The notes beneath the pieces are model-generated. The model was given only the letters and a program-made list of their open reading frames with translations. It made no database searches and was not told the DNA's origin. From Neisseriaceae bacterium (GTDB lineage: Bacteria; Pseudomonadota; Gammaproteobacteria; Burkholderiales; Neisseriaceae): a DNA stretch of 64,000 nucleotides. The position numbers were made by a program, and so were the translations under genes. Each line of letters starts with the position of its first letter. Position 1 is the stretch's first letter. This document shows, piece by piece, positions 10,624 through 20,360 of the stretch. The DNA is taken from positions 806,001 through 870,000 of the forward strand of contig CP046107.1 of the NCBI GenBank assembly GCA_016864895.1. Reading direction: 5' to 3'.

Positions 10624-11052
10624 ATGAAGACATATTCAGCTAAACCACGAGATATTCAACGTGAGTGGTATATCGTAGACGCCGATGACAAAATATTAGG
10701 TCGTCTTGCAACCGAGATTGCACGTCGTCTTCGTGGAAAACATAAACCAGAGTACACTCCTCATATGGATTTAGGTGACTACATCGTAGTGATCAATGCT
10801 GACAAAATCCGTGTCAGCGGAAACAAAGCCCGTGATAAAAAATATTATCGTCACACAGGTTATCCTGGCGGGATTTATGAACGTGATTTTAAAGAGTACC
10901 AAGAAAAATACCCTGGTCGTGTATTAGAAATGGCTGTTAAGGGTATGTTGCCTAAAGGACCGCTTGGTTATGCTATGCTCAAAAAGCTAAAGGTTTACTC
11001 AGGTAGTGAGCATCAACACACTGCGCAAAAACCTAAGGTATTGAAAATTTAA
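10624..11052 (+). CDS. rplM: Large-subunit ribosomal protein uL13
   Basis: Component of the 50S subunit. The protein starts [15 protein letters not shown] and is 142 residues from the ATG at 10624, the same length as in E. coli; an upstream in-frame TTG at 10612 is rejected because it would add four residues that the family lacks. GGA lies nine bases before the ATG. rpsI follows after nine bases, the usual pairing, and both are read from the promoter at 10545. Confidence 0.98.
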   Translation: MKTYSAKPRDIQREWYIVDADDKILGRLATEIARRLRGKHKPEYTPHMDLGDYIVVINADKIRVSGNKARDKKYYRHTGYPGGIYERDFKEYQEKYPGRVLEMAVKGMLPKGPLGYAMLKKLKVYSGSEHQHTAQKPKVLKI

Positions 11053-11061
11053 GGATATCAA

Positions 11062-11454
11062 ATGAATGGAAAATATTATTATGGTACAGGTCGTCGTAAA
11101 AACTCTGTAGCTCGTGTGTTTATTGAAAAAGGCGATGGAGAAATTGTTATTAATGGTCGTCCTTTAGATGACTATATTGCACGTGAAACAGGTCGCATGA
11201 TTATTAAACAACCTTTAGTATTAACCAATAACTTAGATAATTTTAGAATTATGGTTAATGTCTCTGGTGGGGGTGAAGCTGGTCAATCAGGTGCAATACG
11301 TCATGGTATCACACGTGCATTAATTGACTACGATGAAAGTTTAAAACCCACCCTATCTAAGGCAGGTTTAGTAACCCGTGATGCACGTCAAGTAGAACGT
11401 AAAAAACCAGGGTTACGTAAAGCACGTAGAGCAAAACAGTTCTCAAAACGTTAA
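11062..11454 (+). CDS. rpsI: Small-subunit ribosomal protein uS9
   Basis: Component of the 30S subunit whose C-terminal tail reaches the P-site tRNA. The 130-residue length equals the E. coli protein. [13 protein letters not shown] at the N-terminus and the basic tail ending KQFSKR are diagnostic. AAGGAT precedes the ATG. A strong hairpin terminator follows at 11483. Confidence 0.98.
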   Translation: MNGKYYYGTGRRKNSVARVFIEKGDGEIVINGRPLDDYIARETGRMIIKQPLVLTNNLDNFRIMVNVSGGGEAGQSGAIRHGITRALIDYDESLKPTLSKAGLVTRDARQVERKKPGLRKARRAKQFSKR

Positions 11455-11482
11455 TGCATATATTTTTCAAGATGTGTAGATC

Positions 11483-11506
11483 AAACCCTGCTGACATGCA
11501 GGGTTT
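11483..11506. terminator. Terminator between rpsI and queE
   Basis: AAACCCTGC (11483-11491) and GCAGGGTTT (11498-11506) form a perfect 9 bp stem with a 6-base loop. The A-run on one side and T-run on the other allow it to act in both directions. It ends the rplM-rpsI transcript, and its right arm overlaps the stop codon of the convergent queE. Confidence 0.85.
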
Positions 11507-12125
11507 ATCTTATGCCTATTAATTTATGTGTTTGCAAACTTAAATTCCAATGTATGGGGCGGTTGTTTCGGTGATTAAGCTTCCCTAATTGTAATATTGT
11601 ATCCTGTAAGTTCATCTGACCATCTATCTCGCGAGGCGAAAGATAATAATTTCTAGCTTGAATTTTATTTTCAATCATATGACAAAATTCTGACATATCA
11701 CCATCTACCACTAAACGCACTTCATCTGCCTGAGTAATTCCTTTGTTCTGGTAAATAGATTGATAAGCTTTTTTAGGGCTAGTTGCAATATAATCAATTT
11801 CTTTAGGAATATGTTTTAAGCCATTAGTTTCGATGGCTAAATAAAAATGAAGTTTTTTTAACTCAGTAATGAGTGCTTGAATATGTGGCTGTATGGTTGG
11901 CTCACCACCTGTAAGAATGATATTGGTTGCTTGATATTGCATGATCTCCTGTAAAATATCTCGAGCAGTACGCATAGAGAATTTTTGATATGGCGTATCG
12001 CACCAAGTACACGCTAAATTGCACTTACCAAAGCGTAGAAATATAGCAGGCATCCCCGTATTGTACCCCTCTCCTTGTATGCTCTCAAAAATTTCTACAA
12101 TACGATATTGAATATCTAAATTCAC
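11505..12125 (-). CDS. queE: 7-carboxy-7-deazaguanine synthase
   Basis: Radical-SAM enzyme that makes 7-carboxy-7-deazaguanine from the QueD product, in synthesis of queuosine (tRNA wobble base). The [4Fe-4S] motif is Cys35-x3-Cys39-x2-Cys42 in GKCNLACTWCD. Further conserved parts are the N-terminal EIFESIQGEG and the ILTGGEP SAM-binding strand. The 206-residue length is typical of the compact form. Its start overlaps the end of queD by 4 bp, so the two are translationally coupled and share the preQ1 riboswitch upstream. Confidence 0.95.
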   Translation of the reverse strand: MNLDIQYRIVEIFESIQGEGYNTGMPAIFLRFGKCNLACTWCDTPYQKFSMRTARDILQEIMQYQATNIILTGGEPTIQPHIQALITELKKLHFYLAIETNGLKHIPKEIDYIATSPKKAYQSIYQNKGITQADEVRLVVDGDMSEFCHMIENKIQARNYYLSPREIDGQMNLQDTILQLGKLNHRNNRPIHWNLSLQTHKLIGIR

Positions 12126-12553
12126 GGTCGATACTCACAAAAAGAATGAGCACTCTCCCACAAGCGTATGGCTGAAACTGGTAATTTATTCTGTTTTAAG
12201 CAATTAAAAATGTACTTTGCTATTAGTTCTGCTGTAGTCCGAAAAGGTACACCGTAAACTTTTGAATCACACTCCATTAAGACTTTTGCAATTTTACATT
12301 CTCGTTCACTACGGGTGTCATAAATAAAAGAATGATCCATCTGAGACACAATTTTTTGCTCTACTATCTCTTTTAAATCACTAAAATCAAACACCATACC
12401 TTCTTTAGGTCCTTCTCGATATAGCATATCAGTTAGTTCGACATGTAGCACATAACTATGTCCATGTAGGTTCTTACACTTGCCATCATGCCCATCCAAT
12501 AAATGAGCAACCTCAAAGCGAAATTCTTTAGTAATTTTAAAAGTTTCAGTCAT
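12122..12553 (-). CDS. queD: 6-carboxy-5,6,7,8-tetrahydropterin synthase
   Basis: Converts dihydroneopterin triphosphate to 6-carboxytetrahydropterin, the second step of queuosine synthesis. The zinc ligands His17, His30 and His32 and the catalytic Cys26 are visible in AHLLDGH and CKNLHGHSY. The C-terminal LWESAHS contains the conserved glutamate. Length 143 residues. It is the first gene of the queD-queE operon and lies seven bases downstream of a preQ1-I aptamer whose 3' end contains its AGG ribosome-binding site. Confidence 0.95.
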   Translation of the reverse strand: MTETFKITKEFRFEVAHLLDGHDGKCKNLHGHSYVLHVELTDMLYREGPKEGMVFDFSDLKEIVEQKIVSQMDHSFIYDTRSERECKIAKVLMECDSKVYGVPFRTTAELIAKYIFNCLKQNKLPVSAIRLWESAHSFCEYRP

Positions 12554-12559
12554 TTTTTT

Positions 12560-12598
12560 CCTAGTTTTTTATTGTGGGATGGATTTCGAACCACAAAA
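12560..12598 (-). promoter_or_regulatory. preQ1-I riboswitch of queDE
   Basis: Reading on the minus strand, stem P1 is TTGTGG (12596-12591) pairing with CCACAA (12577-12572), closing a 13-base loop that starts TTC and is pyrimidine-rich at its end (CCATC). It is followed by the A-rich tail TAAAAAACTAGG (12571-12560), which is the hallmark of the preQ1-I class. The tail forms the pseudoknot and carries the AGG of the queD ribosome-binding site. Ligand binding is therefore expected to hide the ribosome-binding site and lower queD-queE translation when preQ1 is abundant. Genomic context agrees exactly. Confidence 0.88.
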
Positions 12599-13495
12599 GT
12601 GATGGCCAAAAAAATATCAGAAAAACCACTTTGAGCACATTACTTGCACTTATGTATAACGGTATCAATCTCTTAACCTAGTTATAGTATTTCAAAATTT
12701 TTGATATCAGACATTATGACTTAAACACCATAATAAAGAAGCCAAAGTCAAGATCCTCATCCAATACATGAACCCGTCATTCCAAATGTAGTCAAAAATG
12801 ATTTCACTGCTAACAGGTTAAGAATGAATTTTCTCAACAACTACAACTCTCAAGAACGCTAACATGAAGTTCTAACATGCTATCCATTTTTCACAAGATT
12901 TGCAAAACCCAGTTCTATCATTTGACCTAAATTATCTGCTGAATTATAACACAAAATGAACCATGATTTTACCCTACTTGAACATAATAAAGAAACGAAT
13001 AAATATGAAAAGTTTATTTTAAAAATAATGACTTGACCATTATAGATCTTGTACTAGAATTTTCAACGCTGGAACAATAATAAATAAGTTATTAATAATC
13101 ATCTATTTTTACTACACATCCCAGTAACTTTCAAAACATATCACCAAGGAAAAAGTGAATAACTACGTAACTGGTTATAGCTTGTGGTTCACTCAATACC
13201 ACTAAAGACATTGTCGAATTTAAAATAAGTAAAACCCATGCTATCTATTTATGAGTCAAATTGGATAACAACACTGGATTATTAGTAATACATAATTTAA
13301 TACTGAATACGGTACTAGAAACTGCTTTTAACATAAACCGTTTCCCCCTAAAACAACTACCTCACTCAATTGAACTTTTGCAATAAATTAAACATTACTA
13401 CCCCCTAAAAGATAGGCTAAAAGCTGATAAATTAGAACACAATTCAAAGTGTTACATATCTATAAACTAGAAAATCAGCATATAAAATTACCCCA
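12599..13495. other. Non-coding gap between queD and mfd
   Basis: About 0.9 kb of AT-rich DNA with no convincing open frame on either strand and no RNA gene that I recognise. It includes the queDE promoter region near its left end. The lack of any coding trace suggests old decayed sequence. Confidence 0.5.
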
Positions 13496-16400
13496 TTATC
13501 TCAATTCCATTAATACCTTTTTAATTTCTTGTACTCTTTTTTCGGGGTTCTCTTGTGCTATTCTTACCACTAATTTAGTTCCATTTTGTAACTGAAACTT
13601 ATCAGGTTGCATTTGAATCAACTGAATAATGCTCACTGGATCTACTGTTGTATTTTTATCAAATAGTATTGATATTTGTTCTGTACTGGCATCAACATAT
13701 TGGATCCCCATTTGTTCGGCTATCAAACGTAAATAATGTATTTCGATTAATAATTTAGCAGGGCATGGCAACAATCCAAAGCGATCAATTAACTCTTCTA
13801 AAATATCATCTAAGCGCTGCTTATTTTCTGCTTGAGCTAATTTCTTATATAACACTAAACGCTCATGAACATCTGGACAATAATCTTCTGGCAATAGAGC
13901 CGGACTGTATAATTTAATCTCAGATGTAATTTTCAAAGGATGATTTGAGTCAGGAGATTTTCCTTGTCGAATATCTCTTACCGCACGACGTAACATCTCG
14001 GTATATAAATTTAAACCTACTTTAATCATATCTCCCGATTGGTTATCTCCTAAAATTTCTCCTGATCCTCTAATTTCTAAATCCTGCATCGCTAAAAAGA
14101 AACCAGCACCCAGTTCATTCGCCCGTTCTATCGCCTCTAATCTCTTTCTCGCCTCTGAACTTAAATATTCAGGCGTTAACAAATAAGCATAAGCCTGATG
14201 ATAAGAACGCCCCACCCTACCTCTTAATTGATGTAGTTGAGCAATTCCAAATTTATCAGCTCTGTTAATAATAATCGTATTGACATTTGGAATATCAATA
14301 CCAGTTTCAATAATAGTCGAACAAACCATCACATCATATTGATGACGTAAAAAAGAACGCATCACCTGTTCAAGTTCTCGCTCATGCATTTGCCCATGCG
14401 CAACACAAGTTCTTGCGTGGGGAACCAATTCTAATAGCTTATTCCTCATGTTTTCTATTGTTGAGACTTCATTATGTAAGAAAAATATCTGTCCATTTCT
14501 TTTCATTTCACGCAAAATCGCTTCTTGCACCACAGCTTCCGAAAAAGGCTGAACCATAGTCTTAACCGCCAAACGTTTTTCAGGTGCCGTGGCAATCAGA
14601 GAAAAGTCACGTAACTGCTCCAAGGCCATAGAAAGAGTTCTAGGAATTGGGGTTGCTGTCATGGTCAACACATCCACTTGACTACGGTATTTTTTTAACT
14701 CTTCTTTCTGCCGAACACCAAAACGATGCTCCTCATCGATCACCAATAGCCCCATATTTTTGAATTGGACATCGGCGTGAATTAATTTGTGTGTACCGAT
14801 AATAATATCAATCTTACCTTCTTTTAAATCCTGTAAAATCTCCTGTGTTTTTTTCTTACTCACAAAACGTGATACAGATTCAATCCGAATAGGAAAGTTG
14901 GCAAACCGGCTCATAAATGTTTCTGTATGTTGCTCAACCAATAATGTTGTTGGTGCTAATATCGCCACTTGTTTTCCTGACATAGCTACCACAAAAGCAG
15001 CTCTCAAAGCTACTTCTGTCTTACCAAACCCTACATCACCACAAATCAAACGATCCATAGGTTTATTTTTTGCCAAATCATGTAATGTTTGCTCAATGGC
15101 TTTTGCTTGATCTTCTGTCTCTTCGTACTCAAAACCATCAACAAAATTTTGATAAGATTCAATATCCAAAGAATAAGAGAACCCTTGTTTTAATTCTCTT
15201 TGTGCATAAATATTCAGTAGCTCAGCCGCAGTGTCCCAAGTTTTCTGTAAAGCTTTTTGTTTTTGTCTACTCCACTGCTCCTGACCTAAAGCATGTAATT
15301 GTACCGCCTCTAAGTTCTGTCCTCGATAACGACTAATTAAATTTAATTGAGAAACAGGGACATAAAGCTGAGCATTATCCTTATATTCCAACAACATAAA
15401 TTCTTCAATTGGCTGTCCATCTAAACCTAAATTAACCAAACCTTTATACAGTCCAATACCATGATTCTCATGCACTACAAAATCACCTATGTTAATTTCC
15501 GCTAAATCCATAAAAGCATTCTCTGAAACAGATTGGTATTTTCGCTTTTTGGTCACTCTACGGCTATTATTTTGATACAGATCAGACTCAGTCACTAAAG
15601 CAAGGTTGAGTTCTGGTAAAATAAATCCTTGTTGAAAATCTGGTGATAATAATATCGCCAATTTTTGATCAAATTTTAAAAACTCCTGCCAACTATTAAC
15701 ACGTGGAATTATTAAATCATTTTGTTGTGCCAAATTAATAATGGTCTCACTTCGACCCAAACTATCAGCCAATAATAAAATTCTTCCTGAAAAATTTTGT
15801 ATAAATTGTTTGAGAGGTTGTATAGGATCTTTTAAATCACGGTTAATACTTAATTTTGGAAGTTTTGATCGTTCAGCTTGCTCAACTTGCCATACTATCC
15901 TAGCTTTTGGTTTAAGTAACCCTTGAAATTCATTAGCATCCAAATATAAATAATTCGGTGCCAATGGTGGATAAGCAACATCCCCACCCGCCAAAATATA
16001 TCTAGATTTAACATCCTTCTCAAATTCACCTGCTTGTATAGGTAATGTTTTATTTTGTATCACTACGACATCTGAAGATAAGTAATCCAGTATAGTTGCC
16101 GTATTTTCTTCAAAAAATAATGGAAAATAAAACTCTACCCCTGCTCCAAATATTCCTTTTGCAACTGCTTGATACACATTGGCTTCATGCACAGGGCTAT
16201 CAATAATATCTCTAAATTGTGTTTTAAAAATTTGAATACCTACTTCATCTGTAGGAAACTCATAAGCAGATAACAAACGAATGGAAGAAACCTTTTTAAT
16301 AGTTCGTTGTGTTATAGGGTCAAAAGTACGAATACTGTCAATCTCATTATCCAATAAATCTATTCGATAAGGAAATTGTGCCCCCATAGGAAATAAATCA

Positions 16401-16885
16401 ATGATCCCCCCCCTAATAGAAAATTCACGTGGGGAAACAACTTGTGAAACATATTGATAACCATTAGTCACTAAATTTTGACGAAAGCTCTCTAGATTTA
16501 AATCTTGTGCTACCTCTAACCAAACAGTGTGATCCATAATAAAGGACACAGGTGGTAATTTTTGCATAGCCGTTGCCACAGGCATGATCACAACATCTAC
16601 CATATTATTAGCCATATGCCACAGAGCCGATAACCTCTCTGATACTAAATCATGATAAGGAGAAAATCGCTCATAGGGTAGTAATTCCCAATCAGGGAAA
16701 TAAATAACTTTTTTATTTGACTCAAAAAACTGCCATGCCAAAAATAGTTGTTTAGCTTGTTGAACGTCATCAGTCAAAACCAAAATCGGCCACTTAACTT
16801 CAACCTCCCTCATAGCCATAGGTAAGGTCTCTAAATTGAACACAGGTAGAGTTTGTTTTTTACCTGACTGTGGAATGAATGCCAT
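13496..16885 (-). CDS. mfd: Transcription-repair coupling factor
   Basis: DNA translocase that removes RNA polymerase stalled at lesions and recruits UvrA. The 1129-residue protein has the UvrB-like N-terminal region, the RNA-polymerase-binding CarD-like domain near residue 470 (FVVHENHGIGLYKG), and a superfamily 2 motor with Walker A GDVGFGKT near 615 and DEEH box VIDEEHRFG near 715. The GRVGRS helicase motif VI and the C-terminal TRCF domain follow. It is monocistronic, flanked by long gaps. The ATG has no strong ribosome-binding site. Confidence 0.97.
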   Translation of the reverse strand: MAFIPQSGKKQTLPVFNLETLPMAMREVEVKWPILVLTDDVQQAKQLFLAWQFFESNKKVIYFPDWELLPYERFSPYHDLVSERLSALWHMANNMVDVVIMPVATAMQKLPPVSFIMDHTVWLEVAQDLNLESFRQNLVTNGYQYVSQVVSPREFSIRGGIIDLFPMGAQFPYRIDLLDNEIDSIRTFDPITQRTIKKVSSIRLLSAYEFPTDEVGIQIFKTQFRDIIDSPVHEANVYQAVAKGIFGAGVEFYFPLFFEENTATILDYLSSDVVVIQNKTLPIQAGEFEKDVKSRYILAGGDVAYPPLAPNYLYLDANEFQGLLKPKARIVWQVEQAERSKLPKLSINRDLKDPIQPLKQFIQNFSGRILLLADSLGRSETIINLAQQNDLIIPRVNSWQEFLKFDQKLAILLSPDFQQGFILPELNLALVTESDLYQNNSRRVTKKRKYQSVSENAFMDLAEINIGDFVVHENHGIGLYKGLVNLGLDGQPIEEFMLLEYKDNAQLYVPVSQLNLISRYRGQNLEAVQLHALGQEQWSRQKQKALQKTWDTAAELLNIYAQRELKQGFSYSLDIESYQNFVDGFEYEETEDQAKAIEQTLHDLAKNKPMDRLICGDVGFGKTEVALRAAFVVAMSGKQVAILAPTTLLVEQHTETFMSRFANFPIRIESVSRFVSKKKTQEILQDLKEGKIDIIIGTHKLIHADVQFKNMGLLVIDEEHRFGVRQKEELKKYRSQVDVLTMTATPIPRTLSMALEQLRDFSLIATAPEKRLAVKTMVQPFSEAVVQEAILREMKRNGQIFFLHNEVSTIENMRNKLLELVPHARTCVAHGQMHERELEQVMRSFLRHQYDVMVCSTIIETGIDIPNVNTIIINRADKFGIAQLHQLRGRVGRSYHQAYAYLLTPEYLSSEARKRLEAIERANELGAGFFLAMQDLEIRGSGEILGDNQSGDMIKVGLNLYTEMLRRAVRDIRQGKSPDSNHPLKITSEIKLYSPALLPEDYCPDVHERLVLYKKLAQAENKQRLDDILEELIDRFGLLPCPAKLLIEIHYLRLIAEQMGIQYVDASTEQISILFDKNTTVDPVSIIQLIQMQPDKFQLQNGTKLVVRIAQENPEKRVQEIKKVLMELR

Positions 16886-18170
16886 AGATAGATCAATATT
16901 TTCTGTGTATTTATTTTTAAAGATAGGATTATAACTGAAACTTTGATTATAACATCAACCAATTCCTATTCTTAATATACGGTTTTTTGTTTGAAATAAA
17001 GCTTATCCTATCACTTTGGAAATTAAGATTTATATTAATCACAAATAATTTTACAAAAATTATATTAAAATCAAATCTGTAATTTTTTTGAATTTTTAAT
17101 TAATCGATTGAAACATTTAGATATTGATTACTCTGTTGCCAGTTTAACACACTATCAGCTGTGTTGATTTCTACTAGCACATGCTTAATTTACTTGTTGG
17201 TGCCTGCATTTTCAGAAAAAAATTTTAGACTATAACTACCTCCTTACTTAAAAGTAGTACATTTAAATCTCTCAATAAGGTTACCTAAACCCACTCAGCC
17301 TAAATATGGATAAATTTCCTGTTATCACTGTCACTATACTATTAATCCATACATCCTTTCTAAATTTTGGTTTAGTATACGTGAATTGTATTGAATTATT
17401 TCCTTTAATAATATCCATTACTTTCTTATCTCTCCACTATTTGTATACATTTATTATTTTCTTAATATTCCGGTTAATCCCTTATCATTGGATTCACCCA
17501 ATATGAATAACCTTAATTTAAGTGCACTTATCACCTCCAGATACTTTAATCAGGATTTATTTTTGTTTGCATACAGTTACCCCCACCTATTGTATCTTAG
17601 TCACAAAAATTAGAAGTGAAACCGATTGGGACTACCTTACTACACTTAACAACACACCATCGGAAGGAGCAAGCTCAGCCCATATAAATAGTGCTATAGA
17701 CATGTTAACCATTTTACTTTTTAATACCCAAAAAATTCGAAGTTACAAGGAATTTGTAACATAAGTCTTTGTTAGACTCAACCAAAGCTAAAATTGACAC
17801 TGTGGTTGTTTCCATAAAATTCTTTCAAAAGCAATTTATTGTGATCCTTACCTTAAGTATTTGACAAAGGAAGTAAATACATAAAGGTTTAAAAATTCAA
17901 TAAATTATAGAATTATCCAACATTCCCTATGATACAGTTAGAATCATTAATTTAGATAAACTACAGTAATTAGGCTATACTTAAAAAAGAACTTATACAT
18001 TAAAAATTAAATACATATCCTAAACAAATTGAACTGAGTGATTTGTTGAATTGGTGTGTTATTCCGGAGAGCTCTATCCAAATAAGGCTTGTGTATAAGC
18101 CTCGAAACCTGGTTAAAGCTGATTTTGAGAACTAAGATATATCCTTTCAAACTTGAAACAACCACATTTT
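16886..18170. other. Non-coding gap between mfd and priA
   Basis: Nearly 1.3 kb between divergent mfd and priA. The short open frames at 17306-17506 and 17522-17764 have no ribosome-binding site, no recognisable similarity and biased composition, so I treat them as chance. The promoters of both genes must lie at the edges. Nothing else is visible. Confidence 0.5.
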
Positions 18171-20360
18171 ATGGAACACCTTACTAAACCTCAATTTTTC
18201 TTTGATATTGCTGTTGATAAACCACTATACCAATTATTTACTTATCAATACCATCAAGACATACCACTGGGTTCTAGAGTAATCATACCTTTTGGCACTC
18301 AAAAAGTCACAGGTATTGTTATTCATCAAAACGCCCATCCTAAAATCCAACTACATAAAATTAAATCTATCGAACAAGTTCTAGACGCCCAATCTGTCTT
18401 TTCACCAGAATGGATTGCACTTATTAAATTTACTGCCACTTATTATCTATACCCCATAGGACAGGCTTTTTTTAGTACACTTCCGATAGATTTGAAACAA
18501 AATAAATCCATTCAATACCCTGAAAAACCTTTGTTATATCAATTTAATCAAAACATACAAAATGAAAAACCACCACAAGCAAGACACCAAGCTCTCTTGT
18601 CTTTGTGGAATGCCTTAAAAAATAGTTTTATTTCTTTAGATGAGGCAATATACCTACATCCTAATGCCAGATCTTATTTAAAAAAATATCAAACTAAAGG
18701 TTTATTACATACTAAAACTTCAAATTATTTTAACCACTGGGAGTATCGTAGCAAAAGACTTAACCAAGAACAGACAATAGCCAGTCAAACTGTTATCAAG
18801 CATATAAACCAATTTAAGTGCTTTCTTTTATTTGGTATTACTGGTAGTGGTAAAACTGAATTGTATTTCGAACTAATCAATCGAATCATCCAAGAAAAAA
18901 AACAAGTTTTAATGTTACTGCCTATAATCAATCTCACTCCACAATTTTTTTCTCGTGTAAAAGAAACATTTCCACAAGCAAATATTGCTATATTACATAG
19001 TAAAATTGCTAAACGACAACGCCTAGGGAATTATCTAAATGCCAGCAACGGAACCGCACAAATTATCATAGGTACTCGACTTTCAATTTTTACACCAATA
19101 AAAAATTTGGGCTTAATTATTGTGGATGAAGAACATGATGATTCCTTTAAGCAAGAAAATGACTTGCGATATAACGCGAGAGATTTAGCCATCTGGCGTG
19201 CACAAAAAAATAACTGCCCTATTGTATTGGGTTCTGCCACACCTAGTTTAGAAAGCTGGTATAACGTATCTCAAAAAAAATACCAATTAATAACTTTAAC
19301 CAATAGAGCTATTTCACAAGCTCATTTACCAGACATTCATTTAATTTCAACCAAAGATAAAATTTTGCATGAAGGATTTACTGATGAAGTATTGGATCAA
19401 ATAAAAAATAATCTATTAAAAAAAGAATTAACTCTCATCTATTTAAATCGTAGAGGTTACGCCCCAGCTATCGTATGCCTAGACTGCGGTCATGTTATAC
19501 AGTGTCGTTATTGTAGTGCAAAAATGGTTTATCATAAACAACAACAACGTTTAAAATGCCATCATTGTGAATATGAACAAACAATCCCGACTTCCTGTCC
19601 CAAATGTGGCAATCAAGATTTAACATCTCTTGGCATGGGCACAGAACGTGTGGAACAATTTCTTCAAGATTACTTGCCCACTGCCAACATTACTCGAGTT
19701 GATAGCGATACCATTGCCAATAAAAATGCTTGGACTGATATTTATGAAGGTGTGCTGAATAATGAAATTGATATTCTGATTGGCACACAAATTCTCGCTA
19801 AAGGTCATGATTTCAAGAACCTCAGCCTTGTTGTCGTCATCAATGCTGATGATAGCTTATTTAGTGCTCACTATAGAGCTACTGAAAAGTTATTTAGTGA
19901 GCTCATACAAGTTTCGGGTCGTGCAGGCAGAAATAAAATAAAAGGACGAGTTTTAGTTCAGACCAAATTCCCAGAACATCCATTATTTCAAGCATTAAAA
20001 AAACACAACTACCCTGAATTTGCAGAACAGCAATTATCAGAACGCTTATTATTAGGTTTCCCACCTAAATCACATCGTATTGTTATTAAGGCAGAACATG
20101 TTGATTTTAATATGGCGGAAGCTTTCTTGAAAGAACTGACCCAAGCCATTACTCCTGAGCCTGAAGTAACTATTATTGGACCGCTACCAATGACTATGCT
20201 GAAAATTGCTAATCGAGAACGAGCTATTTTGTATTTTGAATCAGAAAACAGAGCCAAGCTCCATCAGACTGTAAAAAGAACAATCACTCAATTAATGTCT
20301 TTACAAAATAATTACCGAACCCTAAAATGGATCATCGATGTTGATCCCCATGAAATATGA
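18171..20360 (+). CDS. priA: Primosomal replication protein N' (PriA helicase)
   Basis: 3'-5' helicase that reloads the replisome at stalled forks. Domains in order: N-terminal DNA-binding fold, Walker A GITGSGKTE near residue 222, DEEH box IIVDEEHDD near 318, then an eight-cysteine zinc region between about residues 435 and 482 (CLDCGH, CRYC, CHHC, CPKCG) and helicase motif VI with SGRAGR. A TTG at 18153 is in frame 18 bp earlier; I prefer the ATG because the family N-terminus begins at that point, but neither has a clear ribosome-binding site. It overlaps the start of dacB. Confidence 0.95.
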   Translation: MEHLTKPQFFFDIAVDKPLYQLFTYQYHQDIPLGSRVIIPFGTQKVTGIVIHQNAHPKIQLHKIKSIEQVLDAQSVFSPEWIALIKFTATYYLYPIGQAFFSTLPIDLKQNKSIQYPEKPLLYQFNQNIQNEKPPQARHQALLSLWNALKNSFISLDEAIYLHPNARSYLKKYQTKGLLHTKTSNYFNHWEYRSKRLNQEQTIASQTVIKHINQFKCFLLFGITGSGKTELYFELINRIIQEKKQVLMLLPIINLTPQFFSRVKETFPQANIAILHSKIAKRQRLGNYLNASNGTAQIIIGTRLSIFTPIKNLGLIIVDEEHDDSFKQENDLRYNARDLAIWRAQKNNCPIVLGSATPSLESWYNVSQKKYQLITLTNRAISQAHLPDIHLISTKDKILHEGFTDEVLDQIKNNLLKKELTLIYLNRRGYAPAIVCLDCGHVIQCRYCSAKMVYHKQQQRLKCHHCEYEQTIPTSCPKCGNQDLTSLGMGTERVEQFLQDYLPTANITRVDSDTIANKNAWTDIYEGVLNNEIDILIGTQILAKGHDFKNLSLVVVINADDSLFSAHYRATEKLFSELIQVSGRAGRNKIKGRVLVQTKFPEHPLFQALKKHNYPEFAEQQLSERLLLGFPPKSHRIVIKAEHVDFNMAEAFLKELTQAITPEPEVTIIGPLPMTMLKIANRERAILYFESENRAKLHQTVKRTITQLMSLQNNYRTLKWIIDVDPHEI

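Noticed and set aside
17306..17764. Two short frames in the mfd-priA gap
   Set aside because: No ribosome-binding site, no motifs, and composition typical of AT-rich non-coding sequence.
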